A stretch of DNA of 64,000 nt from Sipunculus nudus. Its lineage: Eukaryota > Annelida > Sipuncula > Golfingiida > Sipunculidae. Shown piece after piece: positions 61,464 to 64,000 of this stretch (position 1 is the first letter of the stretch; every line of letters begins with the position of its first letter). The notes beneath the pieces were generated by a model. It searched no databases. It was given only the letters and a program-made list of their open reading frames with translations, and had not been told where the DNA came from. Location: contig CM049317.1 in assembly GCA_026874595.1 (NCBI GenBank), forward strand, positions 35,866,901 through 35,930,900, written 5' to 3'. The position numbers and the translations under genes are program-made.

Positions 61464-61566
61464 AATTAAATGTCTATGGCATGTACCTGCGCCAATATAT
61501 ATATATATATTATGCAAAGTATCTGCTAGCCCCCCCCCCACTTGCAAGATCCTGGATCCGCCCCTG
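59528..61566. mobile_element. 2-kb region bounded by hAT-type inverted ends
   Basis: The left end CAGTGGCGGATCCAGAGGGG and the right end, read inversely, CAGGGGCGGATCCAGGATC agree at 14 of the first 16 positions. Both are followed by long C/G runs. The CAGxGGCGGATCCAG end is common in hAT-like elements. The interior has no transposase and holds AT runs at 61424-61462 and 61498-61510. No exact 8-bp target duplication is visible, because the left flank is AT repeat, so two separate elements facing each other remain possible. Confidence 0.5.
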
Positions 61567-64000
61567 ATACATGTTCCCGCCGGCTAAAACATTTCGTGTT
61601 GAGGCCCACAATCGGATCTCTGGTCACGCGGCCTTGTTATGGTAAACAGACACACGTGTACTGTGTTCATAAACACGCAGAGGCAAATAAAGTGTCAAAC
61701 AGCCTTGTGTAAAGTGCTGGGATGGTTTTGCTGGGAAACATTTGCATAAAGCAAAACTGAACTGATAGTTCGAGAGAAAACGCATTATAATGCTCTGATA
61801 ATGTCCTTTTAAATAAGGAACAGTAATCTCAGCAGTAAAACTAATACACATGTAAAAAAATACCTCAAGGATTAGAACACCCAATAAATTATACAAAGAG
61901 CAAACTGGAGAAGAGGAAAAAAAAGGGAGCTTTTATATAAATTTTGATTATTTACATAATATCATTTGACATCTGTTAAAGTCATGACTCTTGAAAGCAA
62001 AAGTCAAAAAGAATGACATATGTAATGAGTATTAATCTGGGTAAAATTTTTAATTTTTTTTTAGATATTTTATTTTTTTCGAATTTTTGAAAATAATGTA
62101 AATTAACAAACTGAAACACTTTGAAAATACCTGTAAATTTAGATTAATTTTTAGATGATCAACTGCAGCCTTGTCTGTCATTGATTTGCTTCATATCCTC
62201 CCTAAACGTATAAATCAATTTTATTCAATTATTTTTCATTATTAAGTTTGAAATGAAAAATACCCAAAGGTGACTACATGGTGTCCTATGGAATGCACTT
62301 AGGGCCATTCATACAAGTTCCATACCACATCAGTAATTGCAGGGTAATTGCTTGTTACTCATGAACTATTAATTTCCTTTTTCATTTACTTTTTAAGTTG
62401 TTATTATAAACCAATAAAAATCATAATTATTTATCGATATGTTGTTGACAGAACAACTACTAGAGGAGGGGGGTTGTGCACCTGTGATGTGACCTGCCAA
62501 GAGCGAGCTAGCTGCCCAGTATTCCCTGTTGGAAGCGTGTATAATTAGCCTGAAAGGTCACGAAGGGTCACATGCAGGCGACTGAATAGGGCTGGAGAAA
62601 AAAAAATATTCAAAGGTTTTACTGTTCTGATGTAAGGAAATCCTCATCTTATAAACATCCACAATTTAGTAGCAATTCATCACTTTGTGGACATAATTAA
62701 ATGTTCTCTTTAATCATTTTAACACCTTGTGATACAATTCATTATCCAATATGTAGCAAAAGTATGGAACAAGAATGAATCAAATATAGAAAATTACAAT
62801 ATTCATCTAGTTGACACATCATGCGGGGAGGGGGGGGGGGGGTTTGGGCAGAGTGGAAGCCCATCCAAGTTGAGCTAGGGCAGATGCCTGGATCGGGTGT
62901 TACATAACACAGGGCTGTTTAATCAATGTACTGGATGAGGTTGATTAAAAAAAAAAAACAGTTGACATTGTCTGTGTAAATTGAAATAAAAATATACTTT
63001 TCTTCATCAATCTTTGAAAGTTTAAATCAATTCCTTTGATATTTCAGATATTAAAAGATTCAATCTTCATGTGTATATGCTGAAATTATCAATATTGCTC
63101 ATGTCATCATCCTCTGTCTCATTTTCCTCATGAAACAGGTTATCCGGAACTCGCTCTCCATCAAACAATTTAGGGATGAAATTTCCTCCTTCATCCAACC
63201 ATGTTTCAGGGGTCCAATTCATTTACATGAGCCTTGTGCGCATTTGCCGAGATATGGTTATAAAGTTTGACCCTGGAGATTTTCTGCTCAAGGACATAGA
63301 GGCGGGGGGGGGGGGCGAGGTCAAAGGAACTGAGCTTGGACAGGGTTTGCTTTTCTCTGCGGAATCTTGTTGGAAAAAAGTGTGTGCCAGAAACGGTTCA
63401 TATCTTGGCACTTACTCCTAGTCCCAAAAAGGGCGCAAAAGTACTCGTTCATTGTCTTCAAAACTGAAGCTGGTACTGTTTGAGAAGCCCGAGAATAAGA
63501 AGAATTAAATTATATTTTGAAACTGGTTTCGAATATTTAAAGTGTATGCACATTCCGCAAGTGAATAAGAGTATCATCTCTTAATTTTTCAGATAGGTGT
63601 ACTCAAACTCGTCTGTATTACCATACAACGGATCAACCTAACCCTATTTGTTTCGTGTAACTGACGAACTTGACCTTGAAATAAGTTACCATACTTTGAG
63701 AACTACTTTATCGGAACCTTAATGAATCAATCTTCCACTGATATCAATGAAACTGTGAGATTGTGTCAAAATAATAACATATGTAAAGATTTCGTGGAAA
63801 AATAGAATATCATCTGCTTTTAGGGCCTCAAAGTGACCTTGACCTTGACCTTTGGCCTTGATTTTGACCTCAGGTGGCCATAGAATCATGCTTATCATGT
63901 CGGCCATGCTTGAAAACATACAACTTGATACCAAGATTATCCAAATCTGCCAAGGCATTTCAGAAATATTGAGATCCTAAGGTTGCATGGCATGATTGTG
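61567..64000. other. No supported gene
   Basis: Contains poly-G at 62829-62842 and 63306-63315. Near 63820-63880 is a minus-strand array of AGGTCA half-sites resembling the repeat at 53110. A phase-1 acceptor at 63591-63592 opens a 22-codon frame to TAA at 63658-63660, which could be a lectin end but lacks CTLD landmarks. Confidence 0.35.

Noticed and set aside
61347-61547. Minus-strand frame rich in IYIYIY
   Set aside because: Translation of (AT)n microsatellites.
63125-63270. Stretch IRNSLSIKQFRDE as the tail of a non-LTR reverse transcriptase
   Set aside because: The similarity is to a very short, loose pattern, and the upstream frame shows no reverse-transcriptase motif.

Overview
This is eukaryotic, AT-rich animal DNA: long introns with GT..AG junctions, abundant (AT)n and poly-G/C tracts, and many dispersed repeats. 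The repeat style (elements headed by a short hairpin and CCGT runs, with a recurring tail ending ...GACCCATGGGTCCC) and the gene content point to a lophotrochozoan, most likely a bivalve mollusc. That assignment is inference from pattern and family knowledge, not from a search.

The main gene is a + strand orthologue of TBC1D5, the Rab7 GTPase-activating protein that works with retromer and in autophagy. I could assemble a complete open reading frame from nineteen coding exons between 7354 and 44778. All splice phases agree and the product is 800 aa (human TBC1D5 is about 795 aa). The catalytic Arg finger, the Gln finger, the retromer-binding NPL turn and the N-terminal LIR-type WxxL are all visible. 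Exon 7 exists in two versions, 16121-16223 and 17923-18025. Both are exactly 103 nt with the same phases, and they encode two diverged forms of the 35 residues between the two catalytic fingers, including the Gln finger. Using both, or neither, shifts the frame into a rapid stop, so they should be mutually exclusive. This is the most interesting signal in the window.

The introns carry most of the accessory structure: a 1.56-kb TA-flanked inverted-repeat element (9172-10729), a Penelope-like 3' fragment (20249-20685), two small MITEs (24397-24568, 31896-32199), an inverted repeat pair 4.7 kb apart (25718-25925 / 30665-30885), a 233-bp triplication with a small inversion (35669-36446), and a 3.9-kb minisatellite of 48-bp units (36893-40785) that starts 11 bp after the exon 15 donor and stays in frame with it.

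Downstream of TBC1D5 (about 45-57 kb) I see no convincing gene. The stretch holds copies of the hairpin-headed repeat family, a repeat rich in AGGTCA half-sites, long (AT)n tracts and a possible solo LTR (55651-56475). At 57673-59470 there are two phase-matched exons of a secreted C-type lectin: a signal peptide, then the N-terminal half of a CTLD. The rest was not found. A 2-kb region bounded by hAT-type inverted ends begins 57 bp after the second exon. The last 2.4 kb are unique sequence and low-complexity tracts without a supported gene.
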